The position numbers and the translations under genes are program-made. The notes below the pieces were generated by a model, which saw nothing but the letters and a program-made list of their open reading frames with translations, did no database searches and had not been told where the DNA came from. Shown here in pieces: positions 46,121 to 55,082 of a DNA stretch of 64,000 nucleotides (its first letter is position 1; every line of letters begins with the position of its first letter). This DNA comes from Billgrantia montanilacus (GTDB lineage Bacteria; Pseudomonadota; Gammaproteobacteria; Pseudomonadales; Halomonadaceae): contig NZ_QPII01000006.1 in NCBI RefSeq assembly GCF_003336675.1, positions 172,237 to 236,236 of the forward strand, read 5' to 3'.

Positions 46121-46136
46121 TAGACCAGTCGGTACA
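46121..46136. promoter_or_regulatory. TetR-type operator upstream of the globin gene
   Basis: TAGACCAGTCGGTACA. It agrees at 12 of 16 positions with the inverse of the site at 46770-46785, and has the GACC/GGT core seen at NemR/AcuR-type operators. Position suits control of the truncated haemoglobin gene. Confidence 0.5.
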
Positions 46137-46182
46137 CTTTTTGCTCAAAACAACGACCTCGGCGGATCGAAGCCATACCTCT

Positions 46183-46758
46183 CTATCGGGAAGCGGCCGT
46201 AAAATAGAAGTCGAGCATCCGTTCGAGCGGGCCGGAATTGCGACGCAGGCGACTGCGCAGCGCCGCGCCTTCCCAGCAATCCACCAGCAGGTCCGCCATT
46301 TCCCTGGGGTCGCTGTCAGGCGGCAGGTCTCCCTGTTTCTGAGCCTCCTCCAGGCAGCCGGTGATACGCTCGGCGATAGCGACAAAGCAGCTCTCGATCT
46401 TGTCGCGAAATGCCGGGCTGATACCGGAAAGCTCCTGGCCCAGGCCGCCTAGCAGGCAGCCGAGGTAACCTTCCTGGCGGTACTTCTCCCAGGAGAGCTC
46501 GAAGAACCGACGAACTCTCTCCACGGGGGCCAGCGAGGTATTGCCCAGGCTCAGGTCCAGGCCGTAATGCACATCCATCATATAGCGATCGACGACCTGA
46601 AGCGCGAAGTCCTCCTTGCTGCTGAAGTGATGGTAGAAAGAACCCTTGGGCGTTTGCGTTGCCGCCAGCAAAGCCTGAATTCCTAGATCGCTGTACCCCT
46701 GCTTCAGCAACATGGCGAGCCCCGCCTCGAGCAACCGCTCCTTCGTTACATGAGTCAT
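46183..46758 (-). CDS. TetR-family regulator (AcuR/NemR-like)
   Basis: 191-aa repressor. N-terminal helix-turn-helix TKERLLEAGLAMLLKQGYSDLGIQALLAATQTPKGSFYHHFSSKEDF (shown only in part: KGSFYHHFSSKEDF) is typical, followed by a helical ligand domain with Cys residues (LGCLLGG, IESCF) that could sense electrophiles, as in NemR. A dyad just upstream of the start and a related site before the globin gene are likely operators. Confidence 0.88.
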   Translation of the reverse strand: MTHVTKERLLEAGLAMLLKQGYSDLGIQALLAATQTPKGSFYHHFSSKEDFALQVVDRYMMDVHYGLDLSLGNTSLAPVERVRRFFELSWEKYRQEGYLGCLLGGLGQELSGISPAFRDKIESCFVAIAERITGCLEEAQKQGDLPPDSDPREMADLLVDCWEGAALRSRLRRNSGPLERMLDFYFTAASR

Positions 46759-46769
46759 TTGTCATCCAC

Positions 46770-46785
46770 TAGACCGACCAGTCTA
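46770..46785. promoter_or_regulatory. TetR-type operator in front of the TetR gene
   Basis: TAGAC-CGACCA-GTCTA, a 5-bp inverted repeat with six bases between arms, 12 bases upstream of the regulator's start codon and next to the stop of the AhpD-like gene. Best explained as the autoregulatory site. Confidence 0.65.
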
Positions 46786-46798
46786 CTAGCAGTGTGGC

Positions 46799-47395
46799 TC
46801 AAGCCTGCGCTTCGTCAAGTGCTATCGGCCTGCCCACGCTGAGTGGTCCTATCAGATCGGGCGGCAGCTCGCGGAAGGCGGCATCGGGCTCGGCACCCAG
46901 GCCATCGAGGATACGGGTGAAGAAGGCGCGCCCCGCCACTACGGCGACGATGTCGAAGATCTCGTCGTCGGCGAAGCCGTGAGCCCGCAGCGCTTCGATA
47001 TCCTCGGCGCCGACCTCCTGGGCGCGGCAGGCCACCTTGGCGGCGAAGGCCATCATCCCGCGTTCCGCCTCGCTGAGCGGCCCCGCCTCGCCCGTCACCA
47101 TGGCCTGGGTCGCTTCCATGCCCAGCAGCCCCGACAGGACCTTGGCGTGCGCCAGCGAGCAGTAGCTGTTGCCCAGGGCACGGGCGGCGGCGAGCGTCAC
47201 CAGCTCATACCGGCGCGGCTCCATGGGCCGGCGGATGGTCGCGATCAGCGCCGCCCAACACTTCATTACCTCGGGTCGATGGCAGAACACGCGGGCATAG
47301 TTGGGCAAGAATCCGAAGTGGGCCTCCTGGCGCTGGTACATCGCCTTGACCTCGTCCTCGGCCAGCTCCGGGGGAATCGTCTGGATAAAGCTCAT
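46799..47395 (-). CDS. AhpD-like / carboxymuconolactone decarboxylase family protein
   Basis: 198-aa all-helical protein of the CMD/AhpD superfamily. The active-site helix reads NSYCSLAHAKVL; it has the C-x3-H but not the second Cys of the usual C-x2-C, so peroxidase/disulfide function is doubtful. VTLAAARALG and FADDEIFDIVAVVAGRAFF fit peroxidase-related members. The ATG at 47395 begins the fold (MSFIQTIPPELAEDE). It lies between the cysteine synthase fusion and the TetR gene on the same strand, a thiol/electrophile stress setting. Confidence 0.82.
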   Translation of the reverse strand: MSFIQTIPPELAEDEVKAMYQRQEAHFGFLPNYARVFCHRPEVMKCWAALIATIRRPMEPRRYELVTLAAARALGNSYCSLAHAKVLSGLLGMEATQAMVTGEAGPLSEAERGMMAFAAKVACRAQEVGAEDIEALRAHGFADDEIFDIVAVVAGRAFFTRILDGLGAEPDAAFRELPPDLIGPLSVGRPIALDEAQA

Positions 47396-47409
47396 GGGTT
47401 TCTCCTGTG

Positions 47410-48948
47410 TCAGGCCGTAGCGGAGCGTGGATGCAGCCAAGCCGGCAGCAGGCGCTCGGTATCGATCTCGGCCTCGGCATCGTAGGCGATGCCGCAGGCG
47501 TTGAGCCGCTCGCCCAGGCTGCCGTCGCGCCAGGCCTCGAACAGCTCGCCGCAGCCACCTAGCGGCTCGCCGCCGATGAAGATCTGCGGAATGGTGGGCG
47601 CGCCGGTCCGCCGTGCCAGCACCGGACGCAGGCGCACGCCCATGTCATGGGCCTGGCAGGCCGGGGCATCCAGCTCCACGCTCAAGAACTCGACGCCCAG
47701 GCGGTCGAACAGCTTGCGCGCGGCCCAGCAGAACTCGCACCAGGCCAGGGCGAACATGACCACCGGCGCCTGAGTCAGGTAGTCGTCGAGCCGACGCTCG
47801 GCCTCGATATCGCTTGGCGCTTTGTCATCACTGGACGCTTTCTCATCGCTGGACGCTACCTGCCCTGTGGCATCTTGTGCCACGGGCGTGGCGGGTGGCC
47901 GGGGGGCCGGCGTAGCCGCGGGCGTATCGAAGCGACAACCGGGCGTGGAACGCGACAGCGCCAGCTCTTCCGCGTTCATCTCGTCCTCGATGCCTTCGAA
48001 CAGCGACGTGGACTGGTAGCGCTCGCCGGTGTCGGGCAGCATGCAGATTACATGGCTGCCGGCCGGCGCCCGACGGGCCACCTGCAAGGCCGCAGCCAGG
48101 GTCGCACCGGCAGAAATGCCGACGAAGATACCCTCCTTGCAGGCCAGCTCGCGGGCCAGGCGAAGCGCATCCTCCCCCGCCACCGGCACCACCTCGTCCA
48201 CCATGCCGGCGGCCAGCGCCTGCCGGGTCAGCGCCGAGATGAAATCGGGGCTCCAGCCCTGCATCAGGTGCGGGCGAAAACGCGGGTGGCTCTTGCCTTG
48301 TGGCTGTGCCTCGCCGCTGCCCAGCAGCGGGGCATTGTCCGGCTCGGCGACCACCACGCGGGTCGTCGGATCGGCGGCTTTCAGCACCCGGGAGACGCCC
48401 TTGAGGGTGCCGCCGGTGCCGAAACCGGTCACCCAGGCATGGATCGGCTCACCCTGCATGTCGTCGAGAATCTCTCGCGCCGTGGTGCGGCTATGCACCT
48501 CGGCATTGGCCTCGTTCTCGAACTGGCGGCACAGGAAGTAGCCGTGGGTCTCGGCCAGTTCGATCGCCTTGGCCAGCATGCCGCTGCCCTTCTCGGAGGC
48601 CGGTGTAAGCACCACCCGCGCGCCCAGGAAGCGCAGCAAGCGTCGGCGCTCGAGGCTGAAGCTCTCGGCCATGGTCACCACCAGCGGGTAGCCCTTGCGT
48701 GCGCACACCATGGCCAGGCCGATACCGGTATTGCCGCTGGTGGCCTCGATCACCGTCTGGCCCGGGCGCAAGGCGCCGCTGCGTTCGGCGGCCTCGATCA
48801 CCGCCAGCGCCATGCGGTCCTTGACCGAGCCCATGGGGTTGAAGGCCTCCACCTTCACATGCACGTTGACGTCCGGCGGCACGAGACGGGCCAATCGCAC
48901 AAGCGGGGTACGTCCTATGGTTTCCAGTATGCTGGCGTAGCGGGGCAT
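47410..48948 (-). CDS. Cysteine synthase-glutaredoxin fusion protein
   Basis: 512-aa two-domain enzyme. Residues 1-315 are an O-acetylserine sulfhydrylase of PLP fold II: K43 in NPMGSVKDRMAL, TSGNTGIGLAMV, GTGGTLKGVSRVL and GISAGATLAA. A Pro/Ala/Ser-rich linker (about 325-385) with a small duplicated ASSDDKA-like stretch joins a thioredoxin-fold domain (about 390-490) with redox motif WCEFC (C404, C407) and cis-Pro TIP in GAPTIPQIFIGG. GAGGAG precedes the ATG at 48948. The fusion could couple cysteine synthesis to thiol reduction or use an alternative sulfur donor. Confidence 0.9.
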   Translation of the reverse strand: MPRYASILETIGRTPLVRLARLVPPDVNVHVKVEAFNPMGSVKDRMALAVIEAAERSGALRPGQTVIEATSGNTGIGLAMVCARKGYPLVVTMAESFSLERRRLLRFLGARVVLTPASEKGSGMLAKAIELAETHGYFLCRQFENEANAEVHSRTTAREILDDMQGEPIHAWVTGFGTGGTLKGVSRVLKAADPTTRVVVAEPDNAPLLGSGEAQPQGKSHPRFRPHLMQGWSPDFISALTRQALAAGMVDEVVPVAGEDALRLARELACKEGIFVGISAGATLAAALQVARRAPAGSHVICMLPDTGERYQSTSLFEGIEDEMNAEELALSRSTPGCRFDTPAATPAPRPPATPVAQDATGQVASSDEKASSDDKAPSDIEAERRLDDYLTQAPVVMFALAWCEFCWAARKLFDRLGVEFLSVELDAPACQAHDMGVRLRPVLARRTGAPTIPQIFIGGEPLGGCGELFEAWRDGSLGERLNACGIAYDAEAEIDTERLLPAWLHPRSATA

Positions 48949-49109
48949 GGTGAGTCTCCTCGGTTGGCTATGCCCGAAGGGTTGCCCCGTGCCGACGAAG
49001 CCGGCGTGGTAGCCAGCGTGGTTTTTTGCCAGCACCGAGAGCCAGGATGTGTCAGACGCTGCGGCCGCACGGACTATACTCCAATAGTTCCCCTGCATCG
49101 GGTCCTGAC

Positions 49110-51380
49110 ATGAACGCGCTGACCCTCAACCTGCTCGGCGATCTCGAAGTGATTCGGGATGGTCAGGTTTTGGCGCTGCCTCCCTCCAGGAAAACCCGTG
49201 CCCTGCTCGCCTACCTGGCCCGACACTCCCGCCCCCTGCGCCGCGAACACCTCTGCGACCTGCTGTGGGAGCTGCCCGACGACCCGCGGGGCTCGCTGCG
49301 CTGGAGCCTGTCGAAGCTGCGCCGCCTGGTGGATACCCCAGGCCGGCCCCGGCTCAGGGCCGACCGGCTCGGCGTGAGCCTGGATACCACGGATATCGAC
49401 ATCGACGTGGTCGGCCTGCATGCACTGCAAGGCACCAACCTGACAACGACCGCCATCGAGACTCTCGAACGCGCCGCCTGCCGCTACCGCGGCCCCTTCC
49501 TGGAAGGCCTGGAGCTGGACCGCTTCCCCGACTTCCATGGCTGGTGCCTGGCCGAGCGGGAAGCCGCCATACGCGCCCAAATGGCCCTGCTGACGGCCCT
49601 GGTCGAGCGTCTCTCCAACAACCCCGAGCGCGCACTGCCCCACGCTCATTCCTGGGTGCGCCTCGCCCCCTTCAGCGAAGCGGCACGGGCACAGCTGGTG
49701 CGCCTGTTGCTGGCCCTGCACCGGCCGCGGGAAGCCGAACAGCAGCTGCAGTTGGGTGTGCGGCTGATCCGCGAGGCGGGTCTGCCGCTCAACGGCCAGC
49801 TGCTGCGTGCCTGGCGGGAACCCAGGCATGCGCCGGGCCCACTGGCAGCGAATGCCGGCACGACGATACCGCCTCATCTCACTGCCGATGAAGGCCCTGC
49901 CGCCTTGCAAAGCGATGCCCTGGAAGGCGATACCCTCGAGGTGATGCGCTGGGCGGCGCTGTTGGCCCCCGATCCCGACCCCGCCACCTTGGGCCAGGTC
50001 TCGGGGCTCGACACCAACCGTATCGGCATGGCCCTGGAGGTGGCCGAACGGCACCAGTGGCTCTCCATCGGCGCCGAAGGGCTGTGCTTCACGCAGGGCG
50101 AACTGGCCACCAAGCTCTACCACGCGATTACCCCGGCGCGGCGCCAGGCCATGCATCGGCGAATTGCCGAGTGGTTGGCCGAAAGGCCGCTCAGCGACAT
50201 ACGCCAGGCCACTAGCCTGGCACACCACGCCCATGCCAGCGGCGACCTGGAGCTGGCCGCCCAGGCAATGGTCGAAGCCGGACGCTTCTGCCTGCGCATC
50301 TTCGCCAACCAGGAAGCCCAGCGCTTCGCCCAGCAAGGTCTGGCACTGACCGAGGACATGACCGGGACTCGGCGCATCTGCCTGGGCCTGGAGCTTCACG
50401 ACATTCTCTACAGTGCCGCCCCCATGGCGGATTGGGAGGCCGGCGCCGGCGAAGTGGTCGCGCTCGCCGAGCAGGCCCTGGAGCACGGTGCCCTGGCCCA
50501 TGCACGGCTCGGCTACCAGTTGGCCAGCCATATCCGCTGGGCCCACGGCCAGTGGAGCGACGCTCATGAGCAGACACTGCAGGCGGAACGCGCGACGCGC
50601 TGTGGCGAAGGCCGCGAACAGGTCATCGCCATGGCCGAAACCGCCCGCTGCCTGGCCATGCTGGAGCGCGACCTGCACCAGGCCGCCGAACTGCTCGTCC
50701 AGGCACGCGAACTGGCCATCCAGCAGAATATCGGCCATCCCGCCATTCCGCTGGCCCAAGGCCTGCTCAGCCTGCACGAGGATCGTTTCGATAAGGCGGA
50801 GAGCTATTTCAAGGAGGCCCGCACCCTGTGCAAGGCCATGGGTGACAGGCTGGGCGAGTTCCAGGCCCAGGAGACGCTGTTGCTGATGGACTTCGAGCGG
50901 GACGACTACGCACAGGCCCGGGAGCGCAGTGCCCAGCTGCGCGAACTCGGCAAACGCCTGCGCGATGGCAGCGAGGCGCCCTATGCCGCTGCCGCGGAGG
51001 CCCTTTGCCACTATGCCCAGGAGGACGACTCCGACCCCTTCGGCGTCGCACTCGTCCCCCTGCGCCACGCCGATGCCCGCCACCGCCTGGCCGTGCTACT
51101 GCTGCAGGCGGCACGGCTCGACCTCGCACGAGGTCGGGCCGAAAGCACCAGAAGTCGCGCCAGCGAAGCCCTGGAGCACGCACGGGTGCTGGAACGTCGC
51201 AGCGAGCAGCTGCTGGCTCACGCACTGCTGGCCGAATCCGCACGACGCCTCGTCGACGAAACCGGCTGGCGCCACCATGCCCAGGCCGCCGAAGCGTTGG
51301 CACAGGAGCCTGTCGCCGGTTGGGCCCGACGGCGCTGGCAGGCACTCCTGGCCCAGCCCGCAGCGGAGGATGAGTCGTGA
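49110..51380 (+). CDS. BTAD-domain transcriptional activator
   Basis: 756-aa regulator. N-terminal OmpR/SARP-like winged helix (about 1-85: LNLLGDLEVIRDGQVLALPP, LLWELPDDPRGSLRWSLSKL) is followed by a bacterial transcriptional activation domain (about 90-240) with VRLAPFSEAARAQLVRLLLAL and then a long helical, TPR-like part. No AAA/NB-ARC ATP site was seen, unlike large SARP or LAL regulators. It overlaps the DUF4242 gene by four bases, so it sits in the operon it may control. Start at 49110 by position of the domain. Confidence 0.85.
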   Translation: MNALTLNLLGDLEVIRDGQVLALPPSRKTRALLAYLARHSRPLRREHLCDLLWELPDDPRGSLRWSLSKLRRLVDTPGRPRLRADRLGVSLDTTDIDIDVVGLHALQGTNLTTTAIETLERAACRYRGPFLEGLELDRFPDFHGWCLAEREAAIRAQMALLTALVERLSNNPERALPHAHSWVRLAPFSEAARAQLVRLLLALHRPREAEQQLQLGVRLIREAGLPLNGQLLRAWREPRHAPGPLAANAGTTIPPHLTADEGPAALQSDALEGDTLEVMRWAALLAPDPDPATLGQVSGLDTNRIGMALEVAERHQWLSIGAEGLCFTQGELATKLYHAITPARRQAMHRRIAEWLAERPLSDIRQATSLAHHAHASGDLELAAQAMVEAGRFCLRIFANQEAQRFAQQGLALTEDMTGTRRICLGLELHDILYSAAPMADWEAGAGEVVALAEQALEHGALAHARLGYQLASHIRWAHGQWSDAHEQTLQAERATRCGEGREQVIAMAETARCLAMLERDLHQAAELLVQARELAIQQNIGHPAIPLAQGLLSLHEDRFDKAESYFKEARTLCKAMGDRLGEFQAQETLLLMDFERDDYAQARERSAQLRELGKRLRDGSEAPYAAAAEALCHYAQEDDSDPFGVALVPLRHADARHRLAVLLLQAARLDLARGRAESTRSRASEALEHARVLERRSEQLLAHALLAESARRLVDETGWRHHAQAAEALAQEPVAGWARRRWQALLAQPAAEDES

Positions 51381-51928
51381 TCGACGTCTTCCTTGAACGT
51401 GGCTTCGACCGCCCTCTAGAATCCCAGCTGGTAAGTTCGCTGTCCCTGGCCGCCCAGCCCTGCTTCGACCTGCATCGGATCCACTGGCAGGAGAGCCTGC
51501 TGGCACGGGACGGACGCCGTCTGGTCTGCCATTTCGTGGCACCCGACACGGAATCGGCACGCATCGGCTTGCGCCAGGCCGGAGCCGACGTCAGCTCGCT
51601 GTGGGGCGGCCGGGTATACGACGCCCCCGAACTCAAAGCCACAGACCTGGCCAACGTCAACGTCATGGTGGAGCGCCACTTCGCCGCCCCGGTGACATTC
51701 GAGGCGATCCAGGCCCTGGAAGATGCCGGGTCAGCATGCCTGCACAATCATCAGGTGCGCTTCCTGCGCACTTTCTTCTCCCTCGACCGGCAGCGCATGT
51801 GCTGCCTCTACCACGCTCCGGATGCCGAATCGGTACGCCTGGCCCAGCGTCAGGCCGGCATGCCGGTGACGCGTACCTGGGCCTTCCAGCGCGTCGCACC
51901 AGCGGCGGATTCCACGCCGCAACCCTGA
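51377..51928 (+). CDS. DUF4242 protein, two tandem domains
   Basis: 183-aa protein with two copies of the ferredoxin-like DUF4242 fold: one near residues 2-85 (MIDVFLERGFDRPL...HFVAPDTESARIGLRQAG) and one near 95-170 (NVMVERHFAAPVTFEAIQAL ... YHAPDAESVRLAQRQAGMP). The repeated pattern (Y/F)xAPDxESxRxxxRQAG is clear. A single-domain relative from Streptomyces binds nickel; function here is unknown. Translationally coupled to the BTAD regulator. Confidence 0.82.
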   Translation: MIDVFLERGFDRPLESQLVSSLSLAAQPCFDLHRIHWQESLLARDGRRLVCHFVAPDTESARIGLRQAGADVSSLWGGRVYDAPELKATDLANVNVMVERHFAAPVTFEAIQALEDAGSACLHNHQVRFLRTFFSLDRQRMCCLYHAPDAESVRLAQRQAGMPVTRTWAFQRVAPAADSTPQP

Positions 51929-52034
51929 AAAACCACGCCCTCTCCCACGCTGGCTCACACAGGGCCCGCCGAATCTCGTTCCTGACCGCAGAGGTCAACC
52001 CATGACGAGACACAACAACACGAGGAGAGTCCAG

Positions 52035-52595
52035 ATGCACACCGCTACCCAACAGATCGACAACGGCGTCAACGTCGAAGCCCTGCTGGGCGCCCGCGAG
52101 GCGCTATCCCAGGCCCCCCAGGCTGCCCGTTTCACCTGGCGTGCCCACAGCGAGTGGGTCCGCGGCACCCATACCCGCATTGCCGTCGAGGATTTCCATG
52201 GCCTCGGCGAAGCACAGCAGCACCGCTCACGCTTCACCTACAATGCGGACCACCCCGAGGTGTTCGCCGCCGAGGACCATGGCCCCACCCCAGTGGAATA
52301 CGTGCTGGTGGGCCTGGCCGCCTGTCTCACCGCCGGTGTCGCCGCCGTGGCCCAGCATCGCGGCATCCAGCTGCGTTCGGTCAAGGCCACGGTGGAAGGC
52401 GACATGGATATCCAGGGCATCCTCGGCATGGACCCCGACGTCCGCAACGGCTTCGACGACATCCGGGTGGCCTTCGACATCGATGCCGACGCCAGCCGCG
52501 CCGACATCGAGGCGCTGGTGGCCCAGTCGCAGAAGCGCTCGGCGGTCTACGACCTGCTCACCAACCCCACTCACGTGCAGGTCAAGGTGAAATGA
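52035..52595 (+). CDS. OsmC family protein (single cysteine)
   Basis: 186-aa OsmC-fold protein: GPTPVEYVLVGLAACLTAGVA holds the only cysteine; the second active-site position, usually CP in the C-terminal helix, is Ser in SQKRSAVYDLL. A two-Cys peroxidase mechanism therefore looks impossible. I chose the ATG at 52035 preceded by GAGGAGAG; an earlier in-frame ATG lacks a site. It overlaps the flavoprotein gene by four bases, implying joint function. Confidence 0.85.
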   Translation: MHTATQQIDNGVNVEALLGAREALSQAPQAARFTWRAHSEWVRGTHTRIAVEDFHGLGEAQQHRSRFTYNADHPEVFAAEDHGPTPVEYVLVGLAACLTAGVAAVAQHRGIQLRSVKATVEGDMDIQGILGMDPDVRNGFDDIRVAFDIDADASRADIEALVAQSQKRSAVYDLLTNPTHVQVKVK

Positions 52596-53884
52596 CCGCG
52601 GGGCACTCACGCCCGCTGCACCGCCAGGCCCGCGCCGTGACCACCGTGGTCATCGGCGCGGGACACGCCGGGCTCGCCATGAGCCACCACCTGGCGCGGC
52701 GCGGCATCGACCACGTGATCCTGGAGCGCGGCGAGGTGGCCAACGCCTGGCGCAACGAACGCTGGGACTCGCTGCGCCTGCTCACGCCCAACTGGCAGTG
52801 CCGGCTGCCCGGGCTGGCCTATGACGGACCGGAGCCGGAAGGCTTCATGAGCATGCCGGAGCTGATCGCCTTGCTCGACGGCTATGCCCGGGGCCTTGCG
52901 GCCCCGGTCCATACCGGCACCGAGGTGGTCTCGGTACGGCCGGCGGAGGGCGGCTACCGGGTGGTGACCAACCGGGGCGACTGGCGCTGCCGGGCGGTGG
53001 TGATCGCCACGGGCGCCTGCCAGCTTCCCGTCGTGCCCTCCATGGCCGAGGCGCTGCCACCCTGGGTGGAAAGCCTGACGCCACATGCGTATCGCCACCC
53101 CGGGCAGTTGCCGCCGGGCGGCGTGCTGGTGGTGGGCGCCTCGGCCACCGGCGTGCAGCTGGCCGACGAGATCCAGCGCAGCGGCCGCCCCGTGACCCTG
53201 GCCGTGGGGCAACACCTGCGCTTGCCGCGGCGCTACCGTGGCCGCGACATCCAGTGGTGGCTGGAGCACGCCGGGATGCTCGACCAGCGCTTCGACGAAG
53301 TGGAGGACCTGGCCCGCGCCCGACGCCAGCCCTCGCCGCAACTGCTGGGCAGCGCCGAGCCCAAGGACCTGGACCTCAACGCCCTAAGTGGGCGCGGCGT
53401 ACGCCTGGTGGGGCGCCTGGCGGGCATCGCCGGCACCCGGCTGCAGTTCTCGGGTTCGCTTGCCTTGCACGCCGCGGCGGCGGACCTCAAGCTCGCCCGG
53501 CTGCTCGACAACCTGAATGCCTGGGCCCTTGCCCACGGCTGGCACGATGCCCTGCCCGCCCCGGAGCACCTGCCTTCCACGCGCGTACCGCAGCGGCCCT
53601 GCCTTGGGCTCGACCTGGCCGGCGGCGAGATCCGCACGGTGCTGTGGGCCACCGGGTTTCGACCCGACTTCAGTTGGCTCGACATGCCGGTATTCGACGC
53701 CCACGGGCGCCTGCGGCACGACGGTGGCGTGGTAGCGACAGGCCTCTACGCCATGGGCCTGCCCTTCATGCGTCGACGCAAGTCGGGGGCCATCCACGGC
53801 GCCGACGACGATGCCCGAGAACTCAGCGAACACCTGGACGCCTGGCTGGCTAGAAGCAACAGGGGTATTGCCCTACCGAGCTGA
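52592..53884 (+). CDS. FAD-dependent monooxygenase-like flavoprotein
   Basis: 430-aa flavoprotein with two dinucleotide sites: FAD loop VVIGAGHAGLAMSHHL (about 19-34), FMO-like RNERWDSLRLLTPNWQ and NADPH loop VLVVGASATGVQLADEI (about 180-196), plus the late ATGFRPDFSWL motif. It belongs to the FMO/CzcO-like group that oxidises S, N or carbonyl compounds. Last gene of the BTAD-DUF4242-OsmC-flavoprotein run. Substrate unknown. Confidence 0.85.
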   Translation: MTAGHSRPLHRQARAVTTVVIGAGHAGLAMSHHLARRGIDHVILERGEVANAWRNERWDSLRLLTPNWQCRLPGLAYDGPEPEGFMSMPELIALLDGYARGLAAPVHTGTEVVSVRPAEGGYRVVTNRGDWRCRAVVIATGACQLPVVPSMAEALPPWVESLTPHAYRHPGQLPPGGVLVVGASATGVQLADEIQRSGRPVTLAVGQHLRLPRRYRGRDIQWWLEHAGMLDQRFDEVEDLARARRQPSPQLLGSAEPKDLDLNALSGRGVRLVGRLAGIAGTRLQFSGSLALHAAAADLKLARLLDNLNAWALAHGWHDALPAPEHLPSTRVPQRPCLGLDLAGGEIRTVLWATGFRPDFSWLDMPVFDAHGRLRHDGGVVATGLYAMGLPFMRRRKSGAIHGADDDARELSEHLDAWLARSNRGIALPS

Positions 53885-53913
53885 GGCTAACCGCCGGCGC
53901 CCCCGGATCCTTG

Positions 53914-54933
53914 CTAGTGATGCGGCGTACGCCCGACTCGGGCGACGTTGCCGGAGACGAAGGCGCCGAAGTTCTCCCGATATGCCTGCGGGGTCATGCC
54001 CGTGTGACGCTTGAAGAGGCGACGAAAGTGACTCACGTCGTCATATCCCACCGCACTACTCACTTCCTGTACCGATTGCTGCTCATTCTCCAGCAGGTGC
54101 CGCGCCGCATTGACGCGCACCCGGTGCAGATAATGCCTGGGGGTCTCGCCGGTCGCGCGCTTGAATCGCCTCTCGAAGGTACGCTCGCTCATGCCGACAT
54201 TCCGGGCCAACTGCTCCATCGAGGCGATATCGGTGAAATGACGGAACAGCCACTCCTGCGCTTTCTGGATTCGCTGGTCCTCGTGGGCATACTCCGGTGG
54301 CTCGGCCCCGTAGCCGATCTGCCAGGTACGCGGCGTCTCCAGCACCAGCGCCCGTGCCGTCTCCATGGCCAGCTTGTGACCGCAGAGCTTCTCGATCAGG
54401 TACAGGCTCAGGTCCACCGCCGCGTAGACGCCGCCGCTGCAGAGTACATTGCCGGACTCGGTGATGACGCGCTCGGGCTGCCAGTGGACACGGGGATAGC
54501 GCCGGCGACAGGCATCGACGACCGCCCAGTGGGTGGTGGCCGGCCGGTCATCGAGTATCCCCGCCTCCGCCAGCAACGCCACGCCGGCACAGACACCGGC
54601 GATGGTGGTACCGCGCTCATGCCACTCCCGCAGCCATGGATAGAGGGCGGCATGAAGGGGAAAAGCCGCCTCCAGGTCGGCACCCACCGCAGCGACCAGG
54701 ATCAGATCCGTGGACTCGATCGCCTCGATCCCGCAATCCGGCTGCAGGAGCAGGGAGACGCCCGTACGCACGGGCCGGCCATCCTTGGACACCGTGCGCA
54801 CCCGAAACCGCGGCTCGGCGCGTCGCTCGCACATGAAATTCCACAGCACGCCCGCCGTCCCGAAGATCTCCAATGGCGCGACCGCCGTGGACGGCATTCC
54901 CCCCTCGACCAGAACGACCGTCACATCATGCAT
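53914..54933 (-). CDS. GlxA-type AraC regulator with DJ-1/PfpI domain
   Basis: 339-aa regulator. N-terminal DJ-1/PfpI-like domain (1-190: VTVVLVEGGMPSTAVAPLEIFGTAG and GTTIAGVCAGVALLAEAGILD, with the nucleophile-elbow Cys in VCAGV) and a C-terminal AraC DNA-binding domain (two helix-turn-helix motifs at MEQLARNVGMSERTFERRFKR and VQEVSSAVGYDDVSHFRRLFKRHTG, in part). Family members include GlxA and regulators of choline/carnitine catabolism. It is divergent from the flavin oxidase gene at 55083, its probable target. Confidence 0.9.
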   Translation of the reverse strand: MHDVTVVLVEGGMPSTAVAPLEIFGTAGVLWNFMCERRAEPRFRVRTVSKDGRPVRTGVSLLLQPDCGIEAIESTDLILVAAVGADLEAAFPLHAALYPWLREWHERGTTIAGVCAGVALLAEAGILDDRPATTHWAVVDACRRRYPRVHWQPERVITESGNVLCSGGVYAAVDLSLYLIEKLCGHKLAMETARALVLETPRTWQIGYGAEPPEYAHEDQRIQKAQEWLFRHFTDIASMEQLARNVGMSERTFERRFKRATGETPRHYLHRVRVNAARHLLENEQQSVQEVSSAVGYDDVSHFRRLFKRHTGMTPQAYRENFGAFVSGNVARVGRTPHH

Positions 54934-55082
54934 GGCTCCCCCTGCTTGACGGGAATCTACCCTAAATTTGGCGCCCCCCGCTCTGCGCCGCAAGTCCGCT
55001 CGCGAGCAAACTGCCAGCAGTCGGTCGGATTCGACCGATCGACACGAGAAAGACGGATTTCGACATCATGGGGGAGAGAACG

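Noticed and set aside
49074..51083. 669-codon open frame antisense to the BTAD regulator
   Set aside because: Composition-driven shadow; the plus-strand frame shows winged-helix and BTAD motifs.
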